Assembly: GCA_016708435.1 (NCBI GenBank)
Contig: JADJFV010000001.1
Span: forward strand, 868,001-932,000
DNA: 64,000 bases
Source of the DNA: Leptospiraceae bacterium
GTDB lineage: Bacteria > Spirochaetota > Leptospiria > Leptospirales > Leptospiraceae
Direction: 5' to 3'
Below, one piece after another: positions 33,585 through 43,311 of this stretch. The notes beneath the pieces are model-generated. The model was given only the letters and a program-made list of their open reading frames with translations. It was not told where the DNA came from and searched no databases. Numbering within the stretch: the first letter of the stretch is position 1; each line of letters opens with the position of its first letter. The translations under genes and the position numbers were made by a program.

Positions 33585-34904
33585 ATGAAATTTGGAATAG
33601 TCATTGTTTCTTTATTATTGATTTTTCTTTCATGCAAGTCGGACCAAAAAAAGAATACTGAAATTAAAAAAATAATTAGAGTTTCTGTGATTCCATTCCA
33701 GAATAAATCAAACCTGCAGGAGAAGGATTTCTCTCCCATTTTAACCTCTGCTATCATTTCTTCTATTAGTTTCTCTGATAAATGCCGTTATGTCGATGAA
33801 GAATTTGAAAAATACTATATTTATAACTCTATGCAAATTGCGCAGAGTATTGGAGATCAAGAATTTGAAAATTTTTTGAAAGATATAATTGTAATTCATG
33901 GAAAGGAAAATCCTGAAATTGATACATATATCACCGGATATTACATCGAAAAAGGAAGTAAGGTAACTATACATGTAAAAATAATTGAGGTTAATGGCAA
34001 ACAAACTGAATTTCAAATTGATGCAGATAAAGACTCTATTGATTCGATGAAAAATCTTTCTGAGAAAATTCTAACTTCTTTAGAGCCTGAAAACTTGCAA
34101 GGCGTAGAGAATTTAAACTTAGGATTTACTTTAACAAAAAACTATGCAGCATATAAATTCTATTTGGAAGGAAGAGAAGAAAAGCGAAAGAAAACAATTT
34201 ATGGGTATATGAACGCTATCCGCAAATTCCAAGCTTCTCTAGGAGAAGATGGACTTTACTTGCTTGCTCTAAATGAAATTATTCATACTTTGAGTCAGAT
34301 ATCTACTGATTTGATTGAATTAATTAAACAAGAGTCAATCATTAACAATTCTAAAATCATCGCAGATACAAATGCACAATTAAAGAGAAACGGGGAAATT
34401 TTACAGAATGCTATCAGAATTTATAATTTAGCCAAAAGAGATAGGCCTGAAGAATATGAACAATTAATCGCTACCTTTGAAAAGTCTCCCTTCAAGAAAC
34501 AGTATGAAGTAAAGGCAAGTCTATTTAAAAATCAAATGGAGTTATTGCTTCTTCGATGGGAGGAAGAAAAATTCGGAAGGGAGAGCATTGTAAAAGGACA
34601 GATAAAAAGAATCAATAGCGGCTATGCGCCATTACTCGTTACAGACTTTTTTCAAACTCTAACCAATTCTAGAATCAATGTAAATGATATTCTAAGAGCA
34701 CTTCTAACGTATGCAAAAGAACACCCAGAAAATCGCTATTATATTCATTATTTTAAGAATTTCTCGAGGCTGATGAAAACTTTAAATGAATTCGATTATA
34801 TGCAACTCAATCCAGAAACAAATTTTTCTTATCACCAGCTTCATCAGGAGTATATTTTTTATATCCGGGAGTATTTAAACGTTATGCGAGATGGATTAAA
34901 GTAG
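33585..34904 (+). CDS. Lipoprotein with a FlgO/TolB-N-like domain
   Basis: The ATG at 33585 begins a lipoprotein signal (KFGIVIVSLLLIFLSC). Residues about 35-165 (RVSVIPFQNKSNLQE, then a helix, then DTYITGYYIEKGSKVTIHVK) resemble the FlgO or TolB N-terminal fold, in which an outer-membrane lipoprotein reads out a target by name. The rest is helical, with many short repeats of Glu and Lys (EGREEKRKKTIYGYMNAIRK). No partner is adjacent. It starts 130 bases after dnaA and is probably not part of a dnaA operon. Confidence 0.65.
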   Translation: MKFGIVIVSLLLIFLSCKSDQKKNTEIKKIIRVSVIPFQNKSNLQEKDFSPILTSAIISSISFSDKCRYVDEEFEKYYIYNSMQIAQSIGDQEFENFLKDIIVIHGKENPEIDTYITGYYIEKGSKVTIHVKIIEVNGKQTEFQIDADKDSIDSMKNLSEKILTSLEPENLQGVENLNLGFTLTKNYAAYKFYLEGREEKRKKTIYGYMNAIRKFQASLGEDGLYLLALNEIIHTLSQISTDLIELIKQESIINNSKIIADTNAQLKRNGEILQNAIRIYNLAKRDRPEEYEQLIATFEKSPFKKQYEVKASLFKNQMELLLLRWEEEKFGRESIVKGQIKRINSGYAPLLVTDFFQTLTNSRINVNDILRALLTYAKEHPENRYYIHYFKNFSRLMKTLNEFDYMQLNPETNFSYHQLHQEYIFYIREYLNVMRDGLK

Positions 34905-34939
34905 CATTAGGAGTATATTGTAATTTAAACAATTCACAA

Positions 34940-35602
34940 TCAATGCTTTAATAATTTCTTTGCCTGTTCTTTATAACGCGCATTTTCTTCCGCGAATTTT
35001 CTTGTGGGGTTAGCTTCTATTATCCACTCAAGATGGTGTCGATATTTTGCCATATTTCCAAGTGACTTATGCACAAACGCAATGTAAAGATGGTTCAGAT
35101 AAAATTCAGGTCCATACACAAGTGCCTTTTCTAAGTAGGAGAGTGCTTTCTTGTTATCACCTTTCGAGATAGGCCAGCTTGGTATTTTGTGAAAGAAGAA
35201 TCCAAGAGAACGCAGAGGTGCTCCATAGAAATAAGATTCGTCCAACTTTAAAGCATGATTAAAGCAAGTTTCAATTGGGTCGAGTAAAAAGAAGCTACTC
35301 ATGATTCCGCGCTCTTCCCCTAAAAATCCATAACATACACCCAGCCAGAAAGTGGATTCGATATTGTCCTTATCGAGTGCGGTGCCTTTTTTCCCAAAAT
35401 CAATTCCTTTTTCATAGATAGAAATTTTATCATCTTTGGAAGCAACTTCGCCTCTCCAATATTGGATTTCGGCTAATAAGCCGTATGCGCGGGAGGTAGG
35501 GCTTGACTGTATTGATTCTAAAAGAATTTGTTCAGCTTGGTTTAAATTTCCAGGAACCAATTCTCTTTCTTTGATTAATGTGTGAGCTAATTCTAAAGAC
35601 AT
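34940..35602 (-). CDS. TPR protein of the TatT-like group
   Basis: The ATG at 35602 gives a 220-residue helical protein. A TTG at 35692 would add 30 residues but is not well supported. The body is tetratricopeptide-like throughout (AYGLLAEIQYWRGEV, FWLGVCYGFLGEERG, LNHLYIAFVHKSLGN). The order and spacing resemble the T-component (TatT) of TRAP-associated transport systems, which form trimers in the periplasm. With the short start no signal peptide is seen, which is unusual for TatT and makes the start uncertain. It follows a structured leader (35644-35765). Confidence 0.6.
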   Translation of the reverse strand: MSLELAHTLIKERELVPGNLNQAEQILLESIQSSPTSRAYGLLAEIQYWRGEVASKDDKISIYEKGIDFGKKGTALDKDNIESTFWLGVCYGFLGEERGIMSSFFLLDPIETCFNHALKLDESYFYGAPLRSLGFFFHKIPSWPISKGDNKKALSYLEKALVYGPEFYLNHLYIAFVHKSLGNMAKYRHHLEWIIEANPTRKFAEENARYKEQAKKLLKH

Positions 35603-35643
35603 ATTGAGGTCAGAGTAAAATAGGAAGAGGAATTGTAAAATAC

Positions 35644-35765
35644 AAAAAAGGCCGGATTCATAAGAGAGACCTAGGGGGATGCTGTTTCGCAATAGCGAGT
35701 TGTCTTCTTAAGAATCCGGCTGACCTAAAACCTATTTGGGGACGCTGCTAACGCCTAGAAAGCTG
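35644..35765 (-). ncRNA. Structured leader or small RNA upstream of the TatT-like gene
   Basis: On the minus strand, GCCGGATTC (35712-35720) pairs with GAATCCGGC (35651-35659) and is followed by six T (35644-35649). The 52-base loop holds a short hairpin (TCGC/GCGA). Further upstream GCGTCCCC and the inner GCATCCCC form a near repeat. The T-run after a strong stem means it could act as a conditional terminator for the downstream gene. I cannot match it to a named riboswitch class. Confidence 0.5.
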
Positions 35766-35897
35766 GATTAACTTTCCGTATACTACACAAGAAAATAGTA
35801 TATTAATAGGTATATTTATTCTTTCTTTTTTGTCAAATGGAAAATTAAAAAAATTGGCAATGTGTTTATATTTTTTAATTTAATTTAGGACTTGGAT

Positions 35898-36851
35898 TTA
35901 ACCTACTGTCCCGAAATACTCAATCTCTCGCTCAAGTAAAACGCCAGAAATTGTATGAACTTTCTCTTGAATGGTTTTTACGAGATAATGCACATCTGCC
36001 GCCGTAGCACCGCCGATGTTTACTATAAAATTACAATGCTCTGGTGAAATCTGTGCTCCTCCTTGGATAATGCCTCTTAGCCCCGCTTCGTCAATTAGCT
36101 TCCAGCTTTTTACTGGATTGCCATGTTCGTCTTTTAAATTTGGATTCTTAAAAACAGAGCCAGCACTCTTTTTGTTTTCAGGTTGAGAGGAATTTCTTTT
36201 GTCCCGTTTCTCCTTGAGAGATGCTTCAATCTCTTCCAAATTACCCGGCTCAACTTTTATTTGAATTCCTGTGATGATAGAATCTTTGTTGCGGAGAAAC
36301 TCTGTAAACCGGTAGCCATGTTCAATTTCATTTGTGGGTTTGATATGAAGCTTTCCTTCTTTTATAAATTCTACAAATTCTATTTTGTTAAATAATTCAC
36401 CGCCATAACAACCAGCATTTTGAATGACTGCTCCTCCAACCCAACCTGGAATTGTGCTCAAAAACTCAACTCCTGTATATCCCATTTGTGAAATTTTCTT
36501 GAAGGTAGGAGTTGTGTTAGCCGCAGCTCCGATGTAAAATGTTCCCTCTTCTACTTGATTGAATTCTTTGAACTCTCCGGAAAGACGAAGAGTGATAAAA
36601 TCATCGGGAGTATCTGAGATTAATAAATTAGATCCTCCGCCTAACACTCGGTATGTTGTATCGAATCGATTTAAACACTCGAGAGCTTGCACTAAACTTT
36701 CTCTGGTCTCTGGTTCAATAACAAGTGGACTTATTCCTCCTATCTTAAATGAGGATAATACTGACAAGCCCACATCGGTTCTGTATCCGATTTTTTTCTT
36801 TTTGAGTTCGTCGATAATTTCGAGTGTTTGCGTTTTAGAAAGAGTTTTCAT
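35898..36851 (-). CDS. murB: UDP-N-acetylenolpyruvoylglucosamine reductase MurB
   Basis: The 317-residue flavoprotein has the FAD-binding start (SSFKIGGISPLVIEP, RVLGGGSNLLISD), the substrate region STIPGWVGGAVIQNAGCYG and the catalytic segment SAGSVFKNP. A C-terminal Glu-containing strand (GVLLEREIEYFG) follows. The Tyr in GYRFTEFLRN fits the type II MurB layout. MurB reduces enolpyruvyl-UDP-GlcNAc to UDP-MurNAc in peptidoglycan synthesis, using NADPH. The ATG at 36851 is standard. It stands alone rather than in a mur operon. The penicillin-binding protein gene at 37372 is close but on the other strand. Confidence 0.94.
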   Translation of the reverse strand: MKTLSKTQTLEIIDELKKKKIGYRTDVGLSVLSSFKIGGISPLVIEPETRESLVQALECLNRFDTTYRVLGGGSNLLISDTPDDFITLRLSGEFKEFNQVEEGTFYIGAAANTTPTFKKISQMGYTGVEFLSTIPGWVGGAVIQNAGCYGGELFNKIEFVEFIKEGKLHIKPTNEIEHGYRFTEFLRNKDSIITGIQIKVEPGNLEEIEASLKEKRDKRNSSQPENKKSAGSVFKNPNLKDEHGNPVKSWKLIDEAGLRGIIQGGAQISPEHCNFIVNIGGATAADVHYLVKTIQEKVHTISGVLLEREIEYFGTVG

Positions 36852-36933
36852 TTCTTCGATATTGAATTTTAAAATGAATACAGGTCAATTCTTTTTGAAA
36901 TTCAATCCAAGAACTATTTACCAAAGTAAAAAA

Positions 36934-37266
36934 CTAACGCTGATAAGATTCAAACGCTGCATCTACATTAGGGTAGATTTCAAAAACTTTATTAAGCATT
37001 GTTAGATCAAAGAGTTCTAGCAAGTCATCGTCTGTAATTACGAGACGAATATCTCCTGACAATGCCTTCAATTTATTTTTGAGAAATACAATCTGTCCAA
37101 GAACTGAGGATGAGATATGATTGGCATCGGTTAGATCAATAACCACATTCTTAGAGTCAGATGAAAAAATCTGGCTGAAGTATCGGTCAAGTCGCCCGCT
37201 ATCGGATTGAAGGACAGAGCCTTCCATTTTGATCAACTGAATTCCTTCTATTAATTTGTATTCCAT
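36934..37266 (-). CDS. STAS-domain protein
   Basis: The ATG at 37266, preceded by GGAG, is chosen over an upstream alternative. The 110-residue product has the STAS pattern: strand LIEGIQLIKMEGSV, then NVVIDLTDANHISSSVLGQIV with Ser residues at the phosphorylation position, then DIRLVITDDDLLELF. It may act as an anti-sigma factor antagonist or as a structural STAS module. It lies between murB and the divergent penicillin-binding protein gene. Confidence 0.78.
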   Translation of the reverse strand: MEYKLIEGIQLIKMEGSVLQSDSGRLDRYFSQIFSSDSKNVVIDLTDANHISSSVLGQIVFLKNKLKALSGDIRLVITDDDLLELFDLTMLNKVFEIYPNVDAAFESYQR

Positions 37267-37371
37267 ATTTCTCCGCTTTCTGATTAAGTTAAATTCTAGG
37301 AATGAAATTAGCAAGAATAATTTTTGAAAAATGAATTCCAAGATTTAGAGGAAGGGTATTTTTAGGTAATA

Positions 37372-39852
37372 ATGGCTGTCTTGCGAATCCTATATTATTC
37401 ATTTTTAAATTTACTCTCTTTTTTAAACTCAATTAAGTGGAAAATCTTCCGTGCAGTGGGTTTTGTTATTAGTATTTCTGTCTTTATTCTAGGTTTGAGT
37501 GCTTATGTCGTTTGGATCAAAGAAAAGCCAAATGTGAAAGCCAATCTAGACAAATATCGCTCAGAGGTATCCAACTATTACGATTCTGTTAAGACAAAGC
37601 CGATTCGGATTTATGATAAAAATTCCAAACTCATTGGTGAATTTAATCGACGCAATTTCAAGCCAATTCGAACGGATAATCTAAAAGAGCATGGAAATAT
37701 AGTCTGGGCTCTTCTTTCATCCGAAGATCGCGATTTTTTTAAGCATGGTGGAATTAATTATGCCGCTATTGGTCGTGCGATAGTTGTGAACCTAACAAAG
37801 TTTAGACTCTTGCAAGGTGGTAGCACAATCACCCAGCAGCTATCCAAGCTTACCCTCAACTTAGGGGAGCGAAATATTTACAATAAAATCACGGAAGCCT
37901 TCTGCACATATTATATTGAAAACCAATATGATAAAGAAACGATTCTCGCGATGTATATGAATCAGATTTTTTTGGGAGAAGGAAATACGGGACTAGAAGA
38001 AGCAAGTCGTTATTATTTTAATAAGACTGCAACAAAATTAACTCCAGCGGAGTCAGCGCTTCTTGTTGGTATTATCCCCGCTCCCTCTGTCTATAATCCT
38101 ATTCGCAATTTAACCATCGCACTCGATCGCCAAAAAAGAATTCTAAATGATATGGCAAAGAATCCACAACTGCATTCAGATGAAAAACTAATTGAAAAGA
38201 ATTTTGGGAAGAAGATTGATGAAAATATTCGTCAGTTTAAAAATTCATATAAGATTGTTGAATTGAAAGTAGCGGATAAAGTCAAATATACAAGTGAAAT
38301 CGGTAAATTTGGATTTGACCGTGATTTTAAAGTGAATCTTGCGCCTGACTTTAATGAGAGTATTCGTCGTTATATTCTAGAAAAATTCTCCAATGATGAA
38401 TTGGAAAAAACTTCTCTCAATATTTATACTACCCTTGATTATGAAAAGCAAAGTGTAATAGAGACATCTTTGCGCGAAGGTATTGAAGATGTTCGCAAAG
38501 CTTTAGATAAAGAAAAACAAGCTTATATCAAAAAGGGAAACGAGGAAGAAGCAAAGAGAGAAGCAGAAATTATCGAAAGCATGAATGGCAGTGCAGTCTC
38601 ACTCAATCCATACAATGGAAATGTGGAAGCTCTCGTAGGTGCTTATAAAATTTCATCAGTATATAGGCTGAATCGTGCGGAGGAATCTAAAAGGCAACCG
38701 GGCTCTTCCATCAAAGGAATTGTTTTTGCTCTTGCGTTGGAGAAACGTATCATTAACCCCTCGTCTATTGTAAAGGATGAAAAGATAGACATTAGTGGCT
38801 ATACTCCTAAAAATTGGTATGGCTCTTACAAGGGTTTTATTACAGCGAGACAGGCATTGGCTCAATCGGTAAATACAATCGCCGTAAAGCTTTTACAAGA
38901 AGTAGGTGTTCGTTACTTTCTGGAGAAAATGTCTCTTATCCTCTCAATCCCAGTTCCCGAACTCAAAGAGAGATTTGGGAATAATCTATCTTTGGCGCTA
39001 GGATCAGGTGAACTCAGTCCAATGGAATTGGCGATAGTATATAGCACAATCGCAAACGGCGGAATGAAAGTTCGACCTAGGAAGATTTTAAAAATCACTG
39101 ACGATGATGATATAGACAGAACTCCTCCCGAACTCTATACAGAAGAAGCCGGTGAACAAATCCTTGATCCTATTGCTTGTGCAATGACAATGAATCTTTT
39201 AGAATCTGTGCTTAGCGGCGAAGGCACGTTACCCATTCGTGTTAAAGAAAAGGATAAAATTCCTGTCGCAGGTAAAACAGGAACAGTTCAAACTCCAAAG
39301 AAAGCAGCGGCAAAATGGGGTAACCGCAAAGGAATTCGCGATTCATGGTTTGCTGGAATTTTTCCAAGCAATGTTACTACCGTATGGGTTGGTAATGATC
39401 AAAGTGCTCCGTTTCCAGGATCAGGTGCGGGAATCAGTGGACAGGTGTGGTTGCGGTATATGAACTTTATGCGTTCTAGAATTAGTTCGGATGAAAAATT
39501 AATCAAACCATTTGAGGGAGATTTTGTGCAGGTAGATATTTGTGGAGAGTTAGGCATTCTCTTACAAGACGCTCCTGATTGTAAATTTCCCATTTACTCT
39601 CAGTATTATTTTAAAGGATCCGAGCCGGGGGCTAATACGCCTCCTCCAGCAGAAGTAAAAATCGAAACTCAAAAAATTAACCCTGCAATAGAGGAAGGAA
39701 CTAGTTTTGATGATGAGCCCGATGATAATTCCGATCAGTCATCAGAAATTGTTCCAGAGCCTGAAACACCAAGAGAAAAGCTTCCTGAAATAGAGCCAAG
39801 TGTTCCGGAGAATATGCCTACTCCTGAATTGAAAAAGCCACAAGGGGAATAG
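37372..39852 (+). CDS. Class A penicillin-binding protein (PBP1A-type)
   Basis: The 826-residue protein has one N-terminal membrane segment. A glycosyltransferase GT51 domain follows with SSEDRDFFKHGG (catalytic Glu) and QGGSTITQQLSK. The transpeptidase domain has SSIK in QPGSSIKGIVFA (catalytic Ser), SVN in AQSVNTIA and KTGT in AGKTGTVQT. The last 90 residues are Pro/Glu-rich and disordered. This is a bifunctional murein synthase that polymerises and cross-links peptidoglycan at the inner membrane. The next gene, an LtaS-like sulfatase family enzyme, begins five bases after its stop, so they share a transcript. A symbol such as mrcA is likely but not certain. Confidence 0.92.
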   Translation: MAVLRILYYSFLNLLSFLNSIKWKIFRAVGFVISISVFILGLSAYVVWIKEKPNVKANLDKYRSEVSNYYDSVKTKPIRIYDKNSKLIGEFNRRNFKPIRTDNLKEHGNIVWALLSSEDRDFFKHGGINYAAIGRAIVVNLTKFRLLQGGSTITQQLSKLTLNLGERNIYNKITEAFCTYYIENQYDKETILAMYMNQIFLGEGNTGLEEASRYYFNKTATKLTPAESALLVGIIPAPSVYNPIRNLTIALDRQKRILNDMAKNPQLHSDEKLIEKNFGKKIDENIRQFKNSYKIVELKVADKVKYTSEIGKFGFDRDFKVNLAPDFNESIRRYILEKFSNDELEKTSLNIYTTLDYEKQSVIETSLREGIEDVRKALDKEKQAYIKKGNEEEAKREAEIIESMNGSAVSLNPYNGNVEALVGAYKISSVYRLNRAEESKRQPGSSIKGIVFALALEKRIINPSSIVKDEKIDISGYTPKNWYGSYKGFITARQALAQSVNTIAVKLLQEVGVRYFLEKMSLILSIPVPELKERFGNNLSLALGSGELSPMELAIVYSTIANGGMKVRPRKILKITDDDDIDRTPPELYTEEAGEQILDPIACAMTMNLLESVLSGEGTLPIRVKEKDKIPVAGKTGTVQTPKKAAAKWGNRKGIRDSWFAGIFPSNVTTVWVGNDQSAPFPGSGAGISGQVWLRYMNFMRSRISSDEKLIKPFEGDFVQVDICGELGILLQDAPDCKFPIYSQYYFKGSEPGANTPPPAEVKIETQKINPAIEEGTSFDDEPDDNSDQSSEIVPEPETPREKLPEIEPSVPENMPTPELKKPQGE

Positions 39853-39857
39853 AAAAT

Positions 39858-42125
39858 TTGGTTATTTTAAAAGCTATTTTTCAAAACACAGGAAGGGCAT
39901 TTCGCTTTTCTCTTTTTCTCTATTTGCTTTGTTTGTTTTTAAATACTTCCTTTCGCGTAATGGGCTTTGATTTAAGTAGTGAAATTCATTCAATCCTGAA
40001 TGGAGATTTTGTTTATCTAATTTTATTAGTGAATTTGAAAATCTTTTTGATTTACTATTTATTCTATGGAGTCTTACAAATCACAATTGATTTTTTGTTC
40101 GATGCGATATTTCCAGAAAGTAAATTAACACCTAAGTCAAAAAAGAGACGTTATACAACATATACAATATTTCTTCTGTTTACGTTAGCCCTTTTCTTTC
40201 ATTCCGTTATCCATTATCCACAAATGTATGGAGAATTCTTTTATATTCGACATACTTATTTGCAATGGTTATTGTATTTTCTCACCGATCATGTTAATCC
40301 AAAGTATTTTGAATTTTTCTTTCTTGGATACATCGCCTCCTATCTTTCCTTTTTATTAGCAGGATTTTTATACAAAGCAAATGTTCGCTATCTTCTGTTG
40401 TTTTCCTTTTTAGTATTGATTTTATTTTTTCATATCATTAGTTTTATCTATGGGATAATCCCAATTTTCCTCGCGTATCAAATTATTCGTCAAATGGACT
40501 CTAAGGTAAATCGTTTTACTCTGCTTCCTGTTTTGTTTTCTTTATTTGGTATTGTTGGATTTTTTTATTTTTACAAATTCTTTTTCCATATTCCAACGAC
40601 TGAGCATTCTAAAGACTATAATTTACTCATAGTATCAGCTGATAGCTTGCGAGCAGATAGAATCGGAGCCAAAGTAAATGGGGAAAGCATTACTCCTAAT
40701 ATTGACAAGTTCAAAGAGGAAGCTTTTGTTTTTGAAGATCATCATGTAACTGTTCCTAGAACCTTTCCTAGTTGGGCTGATTTACTTTCTGGTGAATATA
40801 GTATGTCACACAAAATTCGGGATATGTTTCCAGCTCCAGAAGAAAAGAAAAATCTAGGTAGTGCAGAGTTTCCGACTATTGGGCATTATCTGCAAAAGAA
40901 AAAATACAAGACGGCGGTATATTCTAATTTTGCGGGAGATATATTTACTCGCGCTGATTTTGGATTTGAAGAAGTGCATACTCCCAATTTTAATGCAAAG
41001 ATCCTAGTGACCCAAAAGAGTTTGGAATTTCAAGTTTTCATACTTCCCATTCTTACTGGTTCTTTTTTGCGAGGCGGTGAATACTTTGAAGAAGTAAATG
41101 GATTTTCAAATCTAGGTGACGGCGACAGGCTATTACCCGACATTTACTCTTTTATTCGAAAAGAGAAATCAAATCCTTTTTTTCTAAATGTATTTCTATC
41201 AGTAACGCATTTTCCTTATTCCCCTCCGTATCCTGAATATAAAAAATTTACCGATCCAAACTATTATGGAAAATACAAATACTTTAAATTCGTTGATCCA
41301 ACTTCTGATTCAAAGCCAGATGAAAAAGACATTGAGCAAATCAAAGCTGTATTTGATTCATCTATTTATTCATTCGATGAGAGCTTTGGGAAAATCGTGC
41401 GTTACCTCAAGAAGAATTCACTATATGAAAAAACTTTAATCATTATCACTGGTGATCATGGGGAATCTCTTTATGAAGACATCCACGGTCATGGACATGG
41501 AGAGCATTTGCGAGGACCATTCATTACACAGGTTCCGCTCATCATTAAGTTCCCGCATACTTTTTTCAAAGAGCGAGAAAGTCATGTATTTAAAGGGGTT
41601 ACTAGCTCTATAGATATTGTTCCAACTCTTTTAGAATTTTACCAAATTGAGGCTAATAAGAATTTTCCCGGCAAATCTTTAATTCCAATTTTAGGAAAGG
41701 AAAACTGGGTTGATGAGAGATCGGTTTATTCGGAAACAGGAATTTGGTTTTCTGATATCGGAGAGCATTTTTTTCAATCCCAACGTATCATGTATCCGAG
41801 TATTTTAAAGATGCATCAAATCGTTCCAGAAGAAGATTATCAGATAATGATTACCGATCCTCATTATAGGGAGACTATCGCATTTGCCAAGCACAGGTCA
41901 ATGGTGAATAGCCGCTACAAATTTATCTACATTCCTACTCGGGATGGCGTTCTGTATGAACTCTACGATAGAATTTCCGATCCACTCAATAAAGTCAATA
42001 TCGCTGATTCAAATCCCTATATTGTTGAGCAAATGAAAGCAGAGCTTTATAAACTAGCCGAAGAGAAAGAAGGTGCAAACATTATCGGTGATTATATTAT
42101 TCCTCCGGCGGTTAATAAGGAGTAA
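39858..42125 (+). CDS. Membrane sulfatase-fold transferase (LtaS/YejM-like)
   Basis: The start is a TTG, with AAGGGG upstream and five bases after the PBP stop. About five membrane segments occupy residues 15-245. A periplasmic alkaline-phosphatase/sulfatase domain follows: LLIVSADSLRADRIG (metal Asp), a nucleophile candidate Thr302 in VPRTFPSWADLL, TGDHGES and HGHGHGEH (metal ligands). The lack of the Cys-x-Pro-x-Arg motif shows that it is not a true sulfatase. It is more like the group that moves phosphoglycerol or phosphoethanolamine to lipid or sugar acceptors. The pairing with a PBP suggests a role in the cell envelope. The acceptor is unknown. Confidence 0.83.
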   Translation: MVILKAIFQNTGRAFRFSLFLYLLCLFLNTSFRVMGFDLSSEIHSILNGDFVYLILLVNLKIFLIYYLFYGVLQITIDFLFDAIFPESKLTPKSKKRRYTTYTIFLLFTLALFFHSVIHYPQMYGEFFYIRHTYLQWLLYFLTDHVNPKYFEFFFLGYIASYLSFLLAGFLYKANVRYLLLFSFLVLILFFHIISFIYGIIPIFLAYQIIRQMDSKVNRFTLLPVLFSLFGIVGFFYFYKFFFHIPTTEHSKDYNLLIVSADSLRADRIGAKVNGESITPNIDKFKEEAFVFEDHHVTVPRTFPSWADLLSGEYSMSHKIRDMFPAPEEKKNLGSAEFPTIGHYLQKKKYKTAVYSNFAGDIFTRADFGFEEVHTPNFNAKILVTQKSLEFQVFILPILTGSFLRGGEYFEEVNGFSNLGDGDRLLPDIYSFIRKEKSNPFFLNVFLSVTHFPYSPPYPEYKKFTDPNYYGKYKYFKFVDPTSDSKPDEKDIEQIKAVFDSSIYSFDESFGKIVRYLKKNSLYEKTLIIITGDHGESLYEDIHGHGHGEHLRGPFITQVPLIIKFPHTFFKERESHVFKGVTSSIDIVPTLLEFYQIEANKNFPGKSLIPILGKENWVDERSVYSETGIWFSDIGEHFFQSQRIMYPSILKMHQIVPEEDYQIMITDPHYRETIAFAKHRSMVNSRYKFIYIPTRDGVLYELYDRISDPLNKVNIADSNPYIVEQMKAELYKLAEEKEGANIIGDYIIPPAVNKE

Positions 42126-42187
42126 TTACATAAAAAAGAGTAACGGAAATTCACTTTACTTTATTATTGAAACTTTTGATCAGGTAG

Positions 42188-42823
42188 TTATTTCCTTTCA
42201 TTCACTTTCTTAGAAATATATTCAAAAATATCAGAAGCTTTTTGAATATACTCTGTCATGACATTTTCCAATTCTTTTTTTAATTTAATAATATCTGCGC
42301 GGTATTCCTTTTCTTGAAAACAGGGTTTGTAAAAAATATCGTGTTCAATTTCTGACCATGCATGATATAGTGCAGAAGTTAATTGAATCTCGCATTTTAA
42401 TCCTTTGAATTTTTTATATTCTCCAAGAATTAGCCTTTTTTGCCCAAGCGCGGCAATTACATGTGTTGAGCGATAACCTTTTTCTATATGACGCTCTTTT
42501 AATTTCAATTTTTTAGGAGTAAGCTCCCTATATAAATCAGATACAAATTTATTTTTATCACTTTCTAAGTAGAATACAATCCTAACTCCTGCCAAATCAT
42601 TAATATCCTCAAGTTGGTTTATCTCTATTCCTTCTTTGCTTTTCTTTCGAATTTTCTTTTCCAGACTATCTATTGATTTTACTCGATGAGAAATCTGGTA
42701 TTTGTATCCGTTATTATTTAAAAGATGAACCAATAAATTCTTCATTGCATTGCAGTATTCTTCATATACTCCTTGCTTCTCTTTGTAAAAAGTAATAATT
42801 CGATTCAAGATTTGTTCTTCCAT
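42188..42823 (-). CDS. Small RelA/SpoT-type alarmone synthetase
   Basis: The 211-residue protein has only the synthetase domain: HRVKSIDSLEKKI, EDINDLAGVRIVFYL, KGYRSTHVIA and CEIQLTSALYHAWSEIEHDIFYK. The last fits the E-x-Q-x-x-T/S ... H-A-W-x-x-x-E-H-D pattern. No HD hydrolase, TGS or ACT domain is present. Small alarmone synthetases make (p)ppGpp or, in the toxSAS forms, modify tRNA. The protein ends with a helical tail (NVMTEYIQKASDIFEYISKK). No antitoxin gene is adjacent, so an ordinary alarmone role is more likely. It is convergent with the sulfatase-like gene. Confidence 0.85.
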   Translation of the reverse strand: MEEQILNRIITFYKEKQGVYEEYCNAMKNLLVHLLNNNGYKYQISHRVKSIDSLEKKIRKKSKEGIEINQLEDINDLAGVRIVFYLESDKNKFVSDLYRELTPKKLKLKERHIEKGYRSTHVIAALGQKRLILGEYKKFKGLKCEIQLTSALYHAWSEIEHDIFYKPCFQEKEYRADIIKLKKELENVMTEYIQKASDIFEYISKKVNERK

Positions 42824-42987
42824 ATATACATATCACAGGATGTCTGATGGACTTCAAAACATTATTTATTTTCTATTTGCGGCAAAAATCCTTTTTTGTT
42901 TTTATAATTTTATTTATTGACAGAACAAAAAAATAAAATTATATTAGGTCGAAATAAAGAGTCATAAAAAATGTGAATAAAAATAAT

Positions 42988-43311
42988 ATGAAGAGTCGAT
43001 TAAAAATTCCTTATAAATGGGCAATATTTATATGTTTACTCATTATTCCATATTATATTCATGCTGCTAGAATAGATAGAATTCTAAATAATTATACACA
43101 AAAATCGAATGCTATATTTATAATTTTACAAGAACAAGTTTCAAAAAAATTAAATACTTTAGAGAAATATGAATTATTTCTGGACCCAATATTAAATATT
43201 TGTCACACAGATAATATTCTATACATTATAACTTTCGAAGTTTTCATTATCTTTAGCCAAATTAAAAAACTATTTATATATTCAGACCTTCCTCCTCCCT
43301 CCATCTGCTAA
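42988..43311 (+). CDS. Small hypothetical membrane protein, uncertain
   Basis: This ATG-started frame (107 residues; a GTG at 42973 is an alternative) has two hydrophobic stretches (WAIFICLLIIPYYIHA and LYIITFEVFIIFSQI). The region is very AT-rich, which favours chance hydrophobic frames. No family is recognised. It ends 202 bases before the OmpA lipoprotein start. Confidence 0.35.
   Translation: MKSRLKIPYKWAIFICLLIIPYYIHAARIDRILNNYTQKSNAIFIILQEQVSKKLNTLEKYELFLDPILNICHTDNILYIITFEVFIIFSQIKKLFIYSDLPPPSIC

Noticed and set aside
33741..34016. Minus-strand frame inside the FlgO-like lipoprotein gene
   Set aside because: It is hydrophobic by chance because of AT-rich sequence. The plus-strand gene has a lipobox and long coding length.
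35644..35765. Assigning the structured leader to a known riboswitch class
   Set aside because: I compared it from memory with TPP, FMN, cobalamin, SAM, c-di-GMP, preQ1 and ykkC-type cores and saw no matching conserved core.
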